From an uncultured Alistipes sp. (GTDB lineage Bacteria > Bacteroidota > Bacteroidia > Bacteroidales > Rikenellaceae): DNA of 64,000 nt. Position numbers and translations under genes: made by a program. Below are positions 8,929-17,888 of the stretch, in pieces; the first letter of the stretch is position 1; every line of letters begins with the position of its first letter. The notes below the pieces were generated by a model. It did no database searches. It saw nothing but the letters and a program-made list of their open reading frames with translations, and was not told where the DNA came from. The stretch lies in contig CAJUAV010000009.1 in assembly GCA_910584485.1 (NCBI GenBank), forward strand, positions 1 through 64,000, read 5' to 3'.

Positions 8929-11619
8929 ATGGAATCCGAGATACTCAAAGGCCTGAACGACGCCCAGCGGGCAGCGGTGGTCGGCTACGACCGTCCGTCG
9001 CTCATCATCGCGGGGGCGGGCTCGGGCAAAACGCGCGTGCTGACCTCGCGCATCGCCTACATGATCGAGCAGGGGGTGAAGCCCTACCAGATTCTGGCCC
9101 TCACCTTCACGAACAAGGCGGCGGCCGAGATGCGCGCCCGCATCGAGCAGATGATCGGTACGAGCAGCCGCTACATCCGCATGGGCACCTTCCACTCCGT
9201 CTTTTCGCGCATCCTGCGCGAGAACGCCGACCGCATCGGTTACCCGCAGTCGTTCACGATCTACGAGCCGAACGACGTGAAGAACCTCCTGAAGACGATC
9301 GTGCGCGAGATGAACCTCTCGGACGACAAATACAAGCCCAACGTCCTCGCCTCGCGCATTTCGCAGGCGAAAAACACGCTCATCACCCCGGGGGCCTACC
9401 TCGCGCGTCCGGCCTGTCTGGCCGAAGACCGTCAGGCGCAGATTCCCGAATTCGGCAACATCTACAACGAATACTGCCGCCGCTGCAAGCGAAACGGAGC
9501 GATGGATTTCGACGACCTGCTGCTGCAGACGAACATCCTGCTGAAGGATTGCCCCGACGTGCTGGCGCGCTACCAGGAGCTGTTCCGGTACATTCTGGTC
9601 GACGAGTACCAGGACACGAACTACGCCCAGTACATCATCATCCGCCGCCTCTCGCAGCTGCACGGCATGGTCTGCGTCGTGGGCGACGACGCGCAGTCGA
9701 TCTATTCGTTCCGCGGCGCCAAGATCGAGAACATCCTCTCCTTCCAGCAGGACTACCCCTCGGCCGAGGTCTTCAAGCTGGAACAGAACTACCGTTCGAC
9801 GCGCACGATCGTCGACGCGGCCAACTCGGTCATCACGCACAACACGCGGCGCATGCAGAAGAGCTGCTTTTCGGAGGGCGACCGCGGCGAGAAGATCCGC
9901 ATCTTAAGGGCATTCAACGAATATAAAGAAGCCGAATTACTGGTACGCGAAATCAGAGATCGCCAACGATCAACAAATTGCAACTGGTCGGACATATCGA
10001 TTCTGTACCGTACAAACGTTCAGTCCAAAATGCTTGAAGACAGCCTGCGCATGCTGCAAATTCCCTATCGCATCTACGGAGGCATGTCGTTTTACGATCA
10101 CAAAGTGATCCGCGACTTATTGGGATACATTCGATTAATCATCAACCCGCAGGATGATGAAGCCTTCAAACGTGTCATCAATGTTCCTGCGCGCGGTATC
10201 GGCCCGACTACCCTCGATCGAATCAAAACGATAGCAGAAGAACGCGGCTGTTCGATGTGGACCGCTGTCGATCAATTGGTATCCGAACCCGTAACGGATG
10301 CCGTGCAACGGGCAATCGTGCGCAAAGTAGCGCTCTTCACGGATTTAATTCGAGCGTTGGGGGTTGCCCGAAAAGAACTCGGGCCCTATGATTTCGCTGT
10401 CGAGTTGACGATAAAATCAGGCATTACGAGCGCTTATCAGCAAGACGAATCACCCGAAGCCAAATCCGCAATCGAGTGGATCGACGAATTCAAGAATTCG
10501 ATTCAAGGATATCAGGAGCAATGCGATCAGGAAATATTGGAAGGCATCCGTGATTCCGATCACCCCGCAACTATCGAGGAATGGCTGCAAAATGCCATGT
10601 TGATGGCAGCAGCCGACAAGGAAGAAACCGACAATGCCGACTCGGTCACACTCATGACCATCCATTCGTCCAAAGGTCTTGAATATAAATATATTTACAT
10701 CGCAGGTCTTGAAGACGAGCTCTTCCCATCCTTCCGAGCCATCGAATCGCCCGACGATTTGGAGGAAGAACGACGGCTGTTCTATGTAGCATTGACACGC
10801 GCTAAAGTCGCTGCCGTTTTAACCTACGCGGAAATGCGCACCGTTTTCGGGGAAAAGAAGCCAAGAAAGCCCAGCCGTTTTTTACGCGAAATAGACCCGC
10901 AATATGTTGAATCGGACGTCGATTATACAACCACGTGCAAAACTCCTGAACCCTATTTCGACGATGAAGAATTTGCCGTAAAACACCGCTTCGACTACCG
11001 CCTGCAACGCGAGCAGCAGGGCGACGACGCCCGCGGCAACTACGGCACGGGCAGCGGACGCTACGGAACGGCGGCGGGCAGCGGCCGCTACGGCAGCGCC
11101 TCGAACGACCGCCGCCCCGGGGCCTTCTCGGAGAACAACCGCTACGGCAGCGCGGCAGGGAGCAACCGCTACGGCAATCCGTCGGGGGGCAGCCGTTACG
11201 GCGCCTCTTCGGAGGGGCGTCAGGCCGCGGGCAGCCGCTTCGGCAACCGCCCTGCGGACGGCGAATCGGGTGCGGCGCGGCGCTTCTCCGCCGCCGCCGA
11301 TCCCTACCGCGCCAAGCAATACCCCCACCCTGCGACGCGTCTCGACGAACGCCTCGAAAAGGCGGTCGCCGCCCTCGGCAGCGACCAGCGCCGTACCCTG
11401 CGCGCGATGCCGTCGGCGGGGGCGGCGGGCACGGCGGCGCCCGCACCATCGTCGGCGGGCGGCTACGCCGTAGGCGACCGCGTCGAACACGCGATTTTCG
11501 GCCGCGGCGAGATCCGGCGGATCGAACAGCAGTCGGACGACCTGAAACTGGTGGTCGAATTCGACGGCGCGGGCAGCAAGACACTGCTGGCCCGCTTCGC
11601 CAAGCTGCGCAAATGTTAG
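8929..11619 (+). CDS. UvrD/PcrA-type ATP-dependent DNA helicase
   Basis: The 896-residue SF1A 3'-5' helicase acts in repair and replication-conflict resolution. Walker A is AGAGSGKT (28-35), Walker B is VDEYQD (224-229), and motif VI is VALTRAK near 624. After the helicase core (about 1-670) comes a disordered Gly/Ser/Arg/Tyr tail (about 700-775) with repeated RYG triplets. The C-terminal 50 residues (YAVGDRVEHAIFGRGEIRRI) form the Tudor-like RNA-polymerase-binding domain known from PcrA/UvrD. Base composition drops sharply between about 9901 and 10985 (residues about 325-686), from about 62-65% to about 48% GC, with the frame intact. This suggests an internal recombinational replacement. nth follows after 25 bp. 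Confidence 0.93.
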   Translation: MESEILKGLNDAQRAAVVGYDRPSLIIAGAGSGKTRVLTSRIAYMIEQGVKPYQILALTFTNKAAAEMRARIEQMIGTSSRYIRMGTFHSVFSRILRENADRIGYPQSFTIYEPNDVKNLLKTIVREMNLSDDKYKPNVLASRISQAKNTLITPGAYLARPACLAEDRQAQIPEFGNIYNEYCRRCKRNGAMDFDDLLLQTNILLKDCPDVLARYQELFRYILVDEYQDTNYAQYIIIRRLSQLHGMVCVVGDDAQSIYSFRGAKIENILSFQQDYPSAEVFKLEQNYRSTRTIVDAANSVITHNTRRMQKSCFSEGDRGEKIRILRAFNEYKEAELLVREIRDRQRSTNCNWSDISILYRTNVQSKMLEDSLRMLQIPYRIYGGMSFYDHKVIRDLLGYIRLIINPQDDEAFKRVINVPARGIGPTTLDRIKTIAEERGCSMWTAVDQLVSEPVTDAVQRAIVRKVALFTDLIRALGVARKELGPYDFAVELTIKSGITSAYQQDESPEAKSAIEWIDEFKNSIQGYQEQCDQEILEGIRDSDHPATIEEWLQNAMLMAAADKEETDNADSVTLMTIHSSKGLEYKYIYIAGLEDELFPSFRAIESPDDLEEERRLFYVALTRAKVAAVLTYAEMRTVFGEKKPRKPSRFLREIDPQYVESDVDYTTTCKTPEPYFDDEEFAVKHRFDYRLQREQQGDDARGNYGTGSGRYGTAAGSGRYGSASNDRRPGAFSENNRYGSAAGSNRYGNPSGGSRYGASSEGRQAAGSRFGNRPADGESGAARRFSAAADPYRAKQYPHPATRLDERLEKAVAALGSDQRRTLRAMPSAGAAGTAAPAPSSAGGYAVGDRVEHAIFGRGEIRRIEQQSDDLKLVVEFDGAGSKTLLARFAKLRKC

Positions 11620-11644
11620 CAACGTCCCTCAAACGAAGAAACCC

Positions 11645-12346
11645 ATGACAACGAAACAACGCTACGAAGGCATCATCGCCTATTTCAAGCAGCAGATGCC
11701 CGAAGCGGAAAGCGAGCTGCACTATGCCGACCCGTTCCAGCTGCTGGTGGCGGTCGTCCTCTCGGCGCAATGCACCGACAAACGGGTCAACATGACCACC
11801 CCAGCCCTCTTCGAGGCCTTTCCCACGCCGCAGGCGATGGCCGCCGCGACGGCCGAGGAGATCTACCCCTACATCCGCAGCATCTCCTACCCCAACAACA
11901 AGGCGAAGCACCTGGCGGCCGCCGCGCGGATGATCTGCACGGAGTTCGGCGGCGAGGTCCCCGACGACCTCGAGCAGCTGCAACGCCTCCCGGGCGTGGG
12001 GCGCAAGACGGCCAACGTGCTGGGGGCCGTCCTCTGGAACCGCGAGGTGATGCCCGTCGACACGCACGTCTTCCGCGTGGCGGAGCGCATCGGCCTCACG
12101 ACCCGCTCGAAGACCCCGCTGCAGACCGAGCGGACCCTCTCGACCCACATCCCGGGCGCGCTGCTGCCCGTGGCGCACCACTGGCTGATCCTGCACGGCC
12201 GCTACGTCTGCACGGCCCGCGCCCCGAAATGCGCCGCCTGCGGCATCCGTCCCTGGTGTCGCGACCATGCCCGCCGCGAAGCCGCAGCCGCCTCCGACCC
12301 GACACAACCGACACAGCCGACGACTGCGCCCACCCGTCGACGGTAG
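11645..12346 (+). CDS. nth: Endonuclease III (DNA glycosylase/AP lyase)
   Basis: This 233-residue bifunctional glycosylase removes oxidised pyrimidines in base-excision repair. The helix-hairpin-helix is LPGVGRKTA with catalytic Lys121. The catalytic aspartate is Asp139 in VDTHVFR. The [4Fe-4S] loop is intact as Cys189-x6-Cys196-x2-Cys199-x5-Cys205. The last 20 residues are a Thr/Pro/Gln-rich tail encoded by short imperfect repeats and are probably not functional. It lies 25 bp downstream of the helicase, in a likely repair operon. Confidence 0.95.
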   Translation: MTTKQRYEGIIAYFKQQMPEAESELHYADPFQLLVAVVLSAQCTDKRVNMTTPALFEAFPTPQAMAAATAEEIYPYIRSISYPNNKAKHLAAAARMICTEFGGEVPDDLEQLQRLPGVGRKTANVLGAVLWNREVMPVDTHVFRVAERIGLTTRSKTPLQTERTLSTHIPGALLPVAHHWLILHGRYVCTARAPKCAACGIRPWCRDHARREAAAASDPTQPTQPTTAPTRRR

Positions 12347-12450
12347 CCCCAAAGGCGCCTCCGTCTCCCGCAAGCGGCCGCCCCGAAACGCCTCGCACCG
12401 CCCTGCAAACGGCCTTCCGCTCCCCGCCGAAGACCGTCGCGCAGCGCCGT

Positions 12451-12481
12451 TTTGTTTTTGGCCGAAAAATCGCTATCTTTG
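12451..12481 (+). promoter_or_regulatory. Strong promoter for the DHH phosphoesterase gene
   Basis: TTTG (12451-12454), a 19-bp spacer and TATCTTTG (12474-12481) match the Bacteroidota vegetative consensus fully. The leader is about 75 nt. Confidence 0.85.
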
Positions 12482-12561
12482 TAGCAAAGATCACCCGCGT
12501 CCGCCGCAAAGACGCATCGACGATACGGCCGTGCGGCGGCAGGACCAGCCCCGCTTTGCCC

Positions 12562-13590
12562 ATGACGCTTCAGAAGGAAAACATCGAGAAACTGCGCGCG
12601 CTCCTCGCCGAGGGCCCCCGCCGCATCGTGATCGTCTCGCACACGAATCCCGACGGCGATGCGATCGGCTCCTCGCTGGCCTGGGCCGAAATGCTGGAGG
12701 CCGAAGGCCATTCGGTCACCTGCATCGTTCCCAACCGCTACCCCTATTTCCTGAACTGGATGCCCCGCATCCGCGAGGTGGTGATCTTCAAGGACCGCCC
12801 CGAGGAGGCGACGCGCGCCGTCGCCGAAGCCGAGCTGCTCTTCTGCCTCGATTTCAACGCCCTCTCGCGCCTCGAAATCCTCTCCGACACGATCGCCGCC
12901 AACACGTCGGCGCACCGCATCCTGGTCGACCATCACCTCGCCCCCGCCGAGGATTTCGAAATCGCCTTCTCCCACCCCGAGGCGTCGAGCACCTGTTTTC
13001 TGGTCTACGCCCTCGTCGAGGCGCTCTACGGCACCGACCGCATCACGCGCACGATGGCCGAGCTGCTCTACGTCGGCATCATGACCGACACGGGCAATTT
13101 CGCCTACGCGGGGCTCACGCCCGAGCTCTTCCGCGCCGTGGCGCTGCTCGTCGAGCGCGGCATCTCGATCCCCGACATCCACAACAACGTCTACAACGCC
13201 TACACGGCGGGCCGCGCCCGTCTGTTCGGCTACGCGATCAACCGCAAGATGGAGCTGCTGCACAAGGGGCGCGTCGCCTGCATCTCGCTCAAGGAGGAGG
13301 AGCTGCGCCGCTTCTATTTCCAGCAGGGCGACAGCGAAGGCTTCGTCAACTACCCGCTCACGATCAAAAAGGTGAAGATGTCGGCCATGTTCCTCGAGCA
13401 CAACGATTTCATCCGCATCTCGCTCCGCTCGCGCGGAGCGGTGGACGTCAACCTCTTCGCCCGCACCTATTTCGACGGCGGCGGTCACAAGAACGCTGCG
13501 GGGGGCAAATCCTTCCTTTCGATGGAGCAGACGCTCGCCCGCTACGCCGAGGCGGTCGAGGAGTTCGCCGCCGCAGGCCACCTCGGCTGA
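12562..13590 (+). CDS. DHH/DHHA1 phosphoesterase (NrnA-like oligoribonuclease/pAp phosphatase)
   Basis: The 342-residue protein has the DHH metal-site motifs: NPDGDAIGS (Asp31, Asp33), Asp97 in CLDFN, and VDHH (Asp123-His124-His125). The C-terminal DHHA1 substrate motif is GGGHKNAAGG (from Gly306). NrnA relatives degrade nano-RNA and dephosphorylate pAp. Some Bacteroidota homologues may act on cyclic dinucleotide products, and the substrate cannot be told from sequence. The ATG at 12562 was chosen because it follows the consensus promoter. The gene is monocistronic and ends in a terminator. Confidence 0.88.
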   Translation: MTLQKENIEKLRALLAEGPRRIVIVSHTNPDGDAIGSSLAWAEMLEAEGHSVTCIVPNRYPYFLNWMPRIREVVIFKDRPEEATRAVAEAELLFCLDFNALSRLEILSDTIAANTSAHRILVDHHLAPAEDFEIAFSHPEASSTCFLVYALVEALYGTDRITRTMAELLYVGIMTDTGNFAYAGLTPELFRAVALLVERGISIPDIHNNVYNAYTAGRARLFGYAINRKMELLHKGRVACISLKEEELRRFYFQQGDSEGFVNYPLTIKKVKMSAMFLEHNDFIRISLRSRGAVDVNLFARTYFDGGGHKNAAGGKSFLSMEQTLARYAEAVEEFAAAGHLG

Positions 13591-13603
13591 TCCCTCCCGA
13601 CAC

Positions 13604-13657
13604 GAAACGAAGCGCGGGGCGCCTTCCGAAAGGAAAGGTCGCCCCGCGCTCCGTTTC
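13604..13657. terminator. Bidirectional terminator hairpin
   Basis: The outer pairing is GAAACG/CGTTTC, and the inner arms AGCGCGGGGCG / CGCCCCGCGCT sit around a GAAA-containing loop. It lies between the convergent DHH phosphoesterase and CtpA-type protease genes. Confidence 0.75.
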
Positions 13658-13669
13658 AAGCCGGCGGCG

Positions 13670-15298
13670 TCACTCGCCCCGCAGCAGCGCGATCGCCCGC
13701 GTCGTCACGGGATCGATCGGATGGATGTTGACATAGAAACCGTTCTCCTCGAGCGCCGTATTGCGGCCGATGTAGGCGCGCAGCTGCGCCTCGATCAGAC
13801 GGCGCGAACGGTCGATCTGACGACGGTTCGGCGCCACGCCGTGCCGCGCGGCGTAGGCCACGAAATCCGGCACGAGCGAACGATCGTCGTCGAGCAGCCG
13901 CTGCAACTCGTCGAGCGTCCGCACGGCGTCGAGCGCCTCGCGCCGACGGTCGGCATACTCAATCGTATAGCGGTAGAGGATGTTGCGCCCCGTGACCTCG
14001 ATGAAATAGGGGGTCACGTCGGTCGTGTCGGCGGGGATGAAGAGGTCGGGCATGATGCCGCCCCCGCCGTAGACCACCTTGCCGCCCGGGGTGATGCGCT
14101 TGAGCGAATCGACGAAGCGGATCGAGTCGGCCGAGAAAAATTCGTTGTTGCGGTAGCGGTCCCACAGCTCCTCCTCGTAGCCCGCCTCGTCGCCGATCGT
14201 GTAGGGTTTCTGGATCGAACGCCCCGTCGGCGTGTAGTAGCGGGCGACGGTCAGCCGCAGCGCCGAGCCGTCAGGATAGGGAATCTGCCGCTGCACGAGC
14301 CCCTTGCCGAACGAGCGGCGGCCGATGATCGTGCCGCGGTCGTTGTCCTGCAGGGCTCCCGCCAGGATCTCGCTCGACGAGGCGCTTCCCTCGTCAATGA
14401 GCACCGCCACCTCCATCTCCTGCGCCAGCCCCGTGCCGTCGGCGTACTCGCGCACCTGCTCGTGGCGGCGATCCTCCGTGTAGACGATCAGCTGCCGTTC
14501 GTGCAGGAACTCGTTGGCGATGCGGATCGCCTGGTCGAGGAAGCCCCCCGCGTTGCCGCGCAGGTCGAAAATCAGCTTCGAACACCCCTCGGCGCGCAGC
14601 TTGAGCAGCGCCACCTGCAACTCGCGGTGCGAGGTGCGGGCGAACTGCCCGAGGCGGATGTAGCCGATGTCGTCGGCGATGCGGAAGGCCGCCTCGATGC
14701 TCTTGAGGGGGATCTTGTCGCGCACGACCTCCACCTCGACCGTACCGGCGATGCGCGGCCGCTCCAGCCCGAGGCGCACGGTGGTGCCGCGCTCGCCGCG
14801 CAGCCGTCGGACGATCTCGTTCTGCGGGATCTTGCGCCCCGCCACCGAATCGCCGTCGATGCGGACGATGCGGTCGCCCGCCTTCACCCCCGCCTTGTCG
14901 CTCGGACCCTGCGGGATGACGTTGAGGACGATCACCGTGTCGGTGGCCATGTTGAAGACGACGCCGATGCCGTCGAAGCCCCCCTCCAGCGGTTCGTTCA
15001 TCGCCGCCATCTCCGCAGCGGGGATGTAGACCGAATGGGGGTCGAGCTCGTGCAGCACGAGCGGCACGAGGTGTTCGGCGAGCGTATCCATCGAGAGCGA
15101 ATCGACGTACTCGTGCTCGATGAGGGCGAGCGTCTGCGTCAGCTTGTTCTGCGGCAGCTCGATCCGCTGCAACAGGCGGCGGAGCTGTCCCGCGCGGTCG
15201 CGGCGGCCGAGCGAACGGCCGACGAACAGTCCGACGACGAGGGCGGCGGCGGCCGCGAGCCATGCGAGCCGCACGGCGATCGAACGACGGCGCTCCAT
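13670..15298 (-). CDS. S41-family carboxyl-terminal processing protease (CtpA-like)
   Basis: The 542-residue protease is membrane-anchored by an N-terminal helix (about 11-28), so it acts in the periplasm. A PDZ domain (about 85-180) precedes the S41 catalytic domain. The Ser-Lys dyad is Ser305 in DEGSASSSE and Lys332 in SFGKG. The start chosen is the ATG at 15298, which overlaps the upstream stop as TGATG. A GTG one codon earlier is also open. It is the last gene of a unit with lysC and a DUF3078-like gene; the link between them is positional only. Confidence 0.92.
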   Translation of the reverse strand: MERRRSIAVRLAWLAAAAALVVGLFVGRSLGRRDRAGQLRRLLQRIELPQNKLTQTLALIEHEYVDSLSMDTLAEHLVPLVLHELDPHSVYIPAAEMAAMNEPLEGGFDGIGVVFNMATDTVIVLNVIPQGPSDKAGVKAGDRIVRIDGDSVAGRKIPQNEIVRRLRGERGTTVRLGLERPRIAGTVEVEVVRDKIPLKSIEAAFRIADDIGYIRLGQFARTSHRELQVALLKLRAEGCSKLIFDLRGNAGGFLDQAIRIANEFLHERQLIVYTEDRRHEQVREYADGTGLAQEMEVAVLIDEGSASSSEILAGALQDNDRGTIIGRRSFGKGLVQRQIPYPDGSALRLTVARYYTPTGRSIQKPYTIGDEAGYEEELWDRYRNNEFFSADSIRFVDSLKRITPGGKVVYGGGGIMPDLFIPADTTDVTPYFIEVTGRNILYRYTIEYADRRREALDAVRTLDELQRLLDDDRSLVPDFVAYAARHGVAPNRRQIDRSRRLIEAQLRAYIGRNTALEENGFYVNIHPIDPVTTRAIALLRGE

Positions 15299-16524
15299 CA
15301 CTTATTCTTGAAGGTATAGCTCAAACCGACGCTCAAGAGCGTTTTGGTCTGCAAGGCCGTGTGCTGCGCGCGGTTGTAGTAGAGCTGGAACGAAAGGGTC
15401 GTCTTGAGGTATTTGGTCGCCTGCAGGTCGATCGTGTTCTCCCAGCGCACCGTCGGGTGGATCGGCAGCGTCGGTTTGTCCTTGATCAAGTGGCCGACCG
15501 ACGGATCGTCCTTGTCGGCCCACTTGTCGTAGGCATCCAGGTAGTCGTGGTAGTCGCGGATCTTGTTGTGCAGACCGATGTTGGTGATCCAGCCGTAGAA
15601 CGAGAAGAGCGTCGTGCGGTAACGCAGAAACTTCGTCTCGCCGAAGGTGCGGTCGAAATCGATCTGGATCGACGAACCGCCCTCGTACTTCGAGCTCTTG
15701 TCGGGATCCTCGATACCGTAGGCGTAGGCCTTCTTGATGCGGTTGCCGTCCGCATCGAACTGCTCGCGTCGGATCCAGCCGTTCGTGGCGTAGACGGCAC
15801 TCATGGCGATCGGCGAAAGCTCGATCTTGAAGGGCCACTTCTCGTGGGGGCTCTTCCACGTCACGCCGACCGACAGGTCGAGGTAGCCCGGGGTCAGGAA
15901 GCAGCTCTTGAGGTCCTTGTGCTCCTGCTCGGTACGCGAGAGGTAGCTGTTGGCGAACTGGCTGCGGAACTTGAGCGTCGCACCGTACGACCAGTTCTTC
16001 GACATCTTGAACGACGGCGAAATCTGGAGGGCGAACTCGTCCTGATTCTTGAACCAGACCCCTTCGCTGTCCGTCACCTTGTTGCCCGCATCGTCGAGCA
16101 CGGGATCGCCGTTGGCATCGTAGCGCGGCAGCTCGACCCGCATGCGGTTGTAACCGAACTTGCCCTCGAACTTGGTCTCGATCGTGAAGAGGTTCTTCGT
16201 GAAGGTGTGGTGGATGAAGAGGTTGGCGACGAGCGCGATCGAGTTGTCGCCGCCCGAGACGTCGACCCACGGATCGTTGTAGGAGGTCAGCGCCCCCTGC
16301 AGGCCGCTCGTGATTTCGAGCTTGTTGCGCTCCTTGCGGATCGCGGCGCGCTCGGCGCGGTAGCGGGCCGCCGAGAAATACTCGGCCCGCGGATCGGAGC
16401 GGCGCACCGTGTCGCGGTAGGCGAGGCGTTCGCGAGGCGTCTCCACCTCGTCGATCGAGAGCTGCGCCTGCGCCGCCATCGGGGCGAGGCAGACGAAGAG
16501 GATGCAGAACAGGATCTTTTTCAT
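15298..16524 (-). CDS. DUF3078-like outer-membrane beta-barrel protein
   Basis: The 408-residue protein has a signal peptide (MKKILFCILFVCLAPMAAQA) and then alternating amphipathic strands typical of a barrel. The segment VDVSGGDNSIALVANL is like the conserved GGxNS core of DUF3078. It ends in a short aromatic C-terminal strand (LSVGLSYTFKNK), as outer-membrane barrels do. The function of the family is unknown. It starts 29 bp after lysC and overlaps the protease start by 1 bp, so it is probably translated in the same operon. Confidence 0.75.
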   Translation of the reverse strand: MKKILFCILFVCLAPMAAQAQLSIDEVETPRERLAYRDTVRRSDPRAEYFSAARYRAERAAIRKERNKLEITSGLQGALTSYNDPWVDVSGGDNSIALVANLFIHHTFTKNLFTIETKFEGKFGYNRMRVELPRYDANGDPVLDDAGNKVTDSEGVWFKNQDEFALQISPSFKMSKNWSYGATLKFRSQFANSYLSRTEQEHKDLKSCFLTPGYLDLSVGVTWKSPHEKWPFKIELSPIAMSAVYATNGWIRREQFDADGNRIKKAYAYGIEDPDKSSKYEGGSSIQIDFDRTFGETKFLRYRTTLFSFYGWITNIGLHNKIRDYHDYLDAYDKWADKDDPSVGHLIKDKPTLPIHPTVRWENTIDLQATKYLKTTLSFQLYYNRAQHTALQTKTLLSVGLSYTFKNK

Positions 16525-16553
16525 GGTTTGAACGGTTTTTCGGATTGGAACGG

Positions 16554-17810
16554 TCAGGCCCGCTTGCGGACGATGCGGACGGTCGACTGGGTCGACTGGC
16601 GGATGAAGACCTGCGGCGAGCAGGCGTAGCGCTCCCACAGCTCGTCCGTGTAGCCGCGGATCGTGAGCAGCTCCATCGCCTCGGTCCGCATCACGTCGAA
16701 GCCCCCCTTGCGCAGGGCGTCGACCGCCTCGCCGACGTGCCACGAAGCATCGACGCAAAGACTCAGGTTGACGGCCGAATTGTGGACCAGGTTGACCTTC
16801 AGGCGGAAGCGTTCGAGCAGCGAGAAAATCTGCGCGAACTTCTCCTCCAGCACGAACGAAAAGTCGCGCGAACGGATCGTCAGCAGCACCTGCTCCTTCT
16901 TCAGGATGAGGATCGGCACGTCGACCTTGGCCGACATGCCGCGGATGACCGTCCCCGGCTTGCGCTTGTCGCCGAAGGGGCGGACGTAGAGTGGGATGTT
17001 CTTGTTCTGCAAGGGTTTGATCGTTCGCGGGTGGATGATCTGCGCGCCGCTGTAGGCCAGCTCGATCGTGTCGAGGTAGTTCAGCTCGGCGATCTGCACG
17101 GCGTCGGGGAAGATCTTCGGGTCGGCGTTCAGCACCCCGTCCACATCCTTCCAGACGGCCATCGACTCGGCGTCGAGGATGTTCGCGACGACGGCCGCCG
17201 AGTAGTCCGACCCCTCGCGGCCGAGGGTCGTGGTCGTCCCGTCGGGGGCGCCGCCGATGAAGCCCTGCCCCACGCAGATCGAGCTCCGCGCGGCGGCCAC
17301 GGCCTCCTTGAGCAGCGGGGCCGAGGCCTCCAGATCGACCTCGGCGTCCTTGTGGCGCTGCTCGGTGCGCAGCGCGCGGCGCATGTCGATCCACGTGTTG
17401 TCGACCCCCGCATAGCGGAGGTATTCGGAGATGATCGTCGTCGAGATCAGCTCGCCGTAGGCGACGATGCGGTCGTACCACGCCTCGGCCTCCGCGGGGC
17501 GGTAGCCGTCGCTTCCGGCAAAGGCTTCGAGGTCGGCGAAGAGCGCCTCGACGCGTTCGATGCGGTGCGGCGCATGCCAGAGCTCCTCGACGATCGCCTC
17601 GTGGGCGGCGCGGATCGAGGCGATTTCGGCCTCCGCCGCCGCGGCATCGCGCCGCTGCACGGCGCCGAAGACCCGCTCGAGGGCGTTGGTCGTCTTGCCC
17701 ATCGCCGAAACGATGATGAAGAGCTGTCGTTCGTCGTCGATGATGCGCCGCAGATTCCGCACCCCGTCGGCGTTGCGGACCGAGGCGCCTCCGAATTTGT
17801 AAACTTTCAT
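16554..17810 (-). CDS. lysC: Aspartate kinase (monofunctional)
   Basis: This 418-residue kinase makes aspartyl-phosphate, the first step to lysine/DAP, threonine and methionine. The N-terminal motif KFGGAS (5-10) and later GREGSDYSA mark the amino-acid kinase fold. Residues from about 300 on form paired ACT domains that usually bind the feedback inhibitor. There is no homoserine dehydrogenase fusion. It is divergent from dapD, and the two promoters overlap in a 78-bp spacer. No lysine riboswitch-like leader is present; the leader is only about 15-20 nt. Confidence 0.93.
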   Translation of the reverse strand: MKVYKFGGASVRNADGVRNLRRIIDDERQLFIIVSAMGKTTNALERVFGAVQRRDAAAAEAEIASIRAAHEAIVEELWHAPHRIERVEALFADLEAFAGSDGYRPAEAEAWYDRIVAYGELISTTIISEYLRYAGVDNTWIDMRRALRTEQRHKDAEVDLEASAPLLKEAVAAARSSICVGQGFIGGAPDGTTTTLGREGSDYSAAVVANILDAESMAVWKDVDGVLNADPKIFPDAVQIAELNYLDTIELAYSGAQIIHPRTIKPLQNKNIPLYVRPFGDKRKPGTVIRGMSAKVDVPILILKKEQVLLTIRSRDFSFVLEEKFAQIFSLLERFRLKVNLVHNSAVNLSLCVDASWHVGEAVDALRKGGFDVMRTEAMELLTIRGYTDELWERYACSPQVFIRQSTQSTVRIVRKRA

Positions 17811-17830
17811 TGGGTTCGGTTTTGACGCGA

Positions 17831-17838
17831 CAAAGTTA
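17831..17838 (-). promoter_or_regulatory. lysC: lysC promoter -7 box
   Basis: The complement reads TAACTTTG, a full -7 match, 20 bp from the lysC ATG. No convincing -33 TTTG is seen. Confidence 0.6.
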
Positions 17839-17851
17839 GGAAAAATTTGCG

Positions 17852-17859
17852 TACCTTTG
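17852..17859 (+). promoter_or_regulatory. dapD: dapD promoter -7 box
   Basis: TACCTTTG is a full -7 match, 29 bp before the dapD ATG and only 13 bp from the oppositely oriented lysC box. The two polymerases probably compete. Confidence 0.6.
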
Positions 17860-17888
17860 GCCGTACGAAATCTTTACCGTTACGAAAT

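Noticed and set aside
17811..17888. Lysine riboswitch in front of lysC
   Set aside because: The leader is too short (about 15-20 nt) and no aptamer-like pairing is present.
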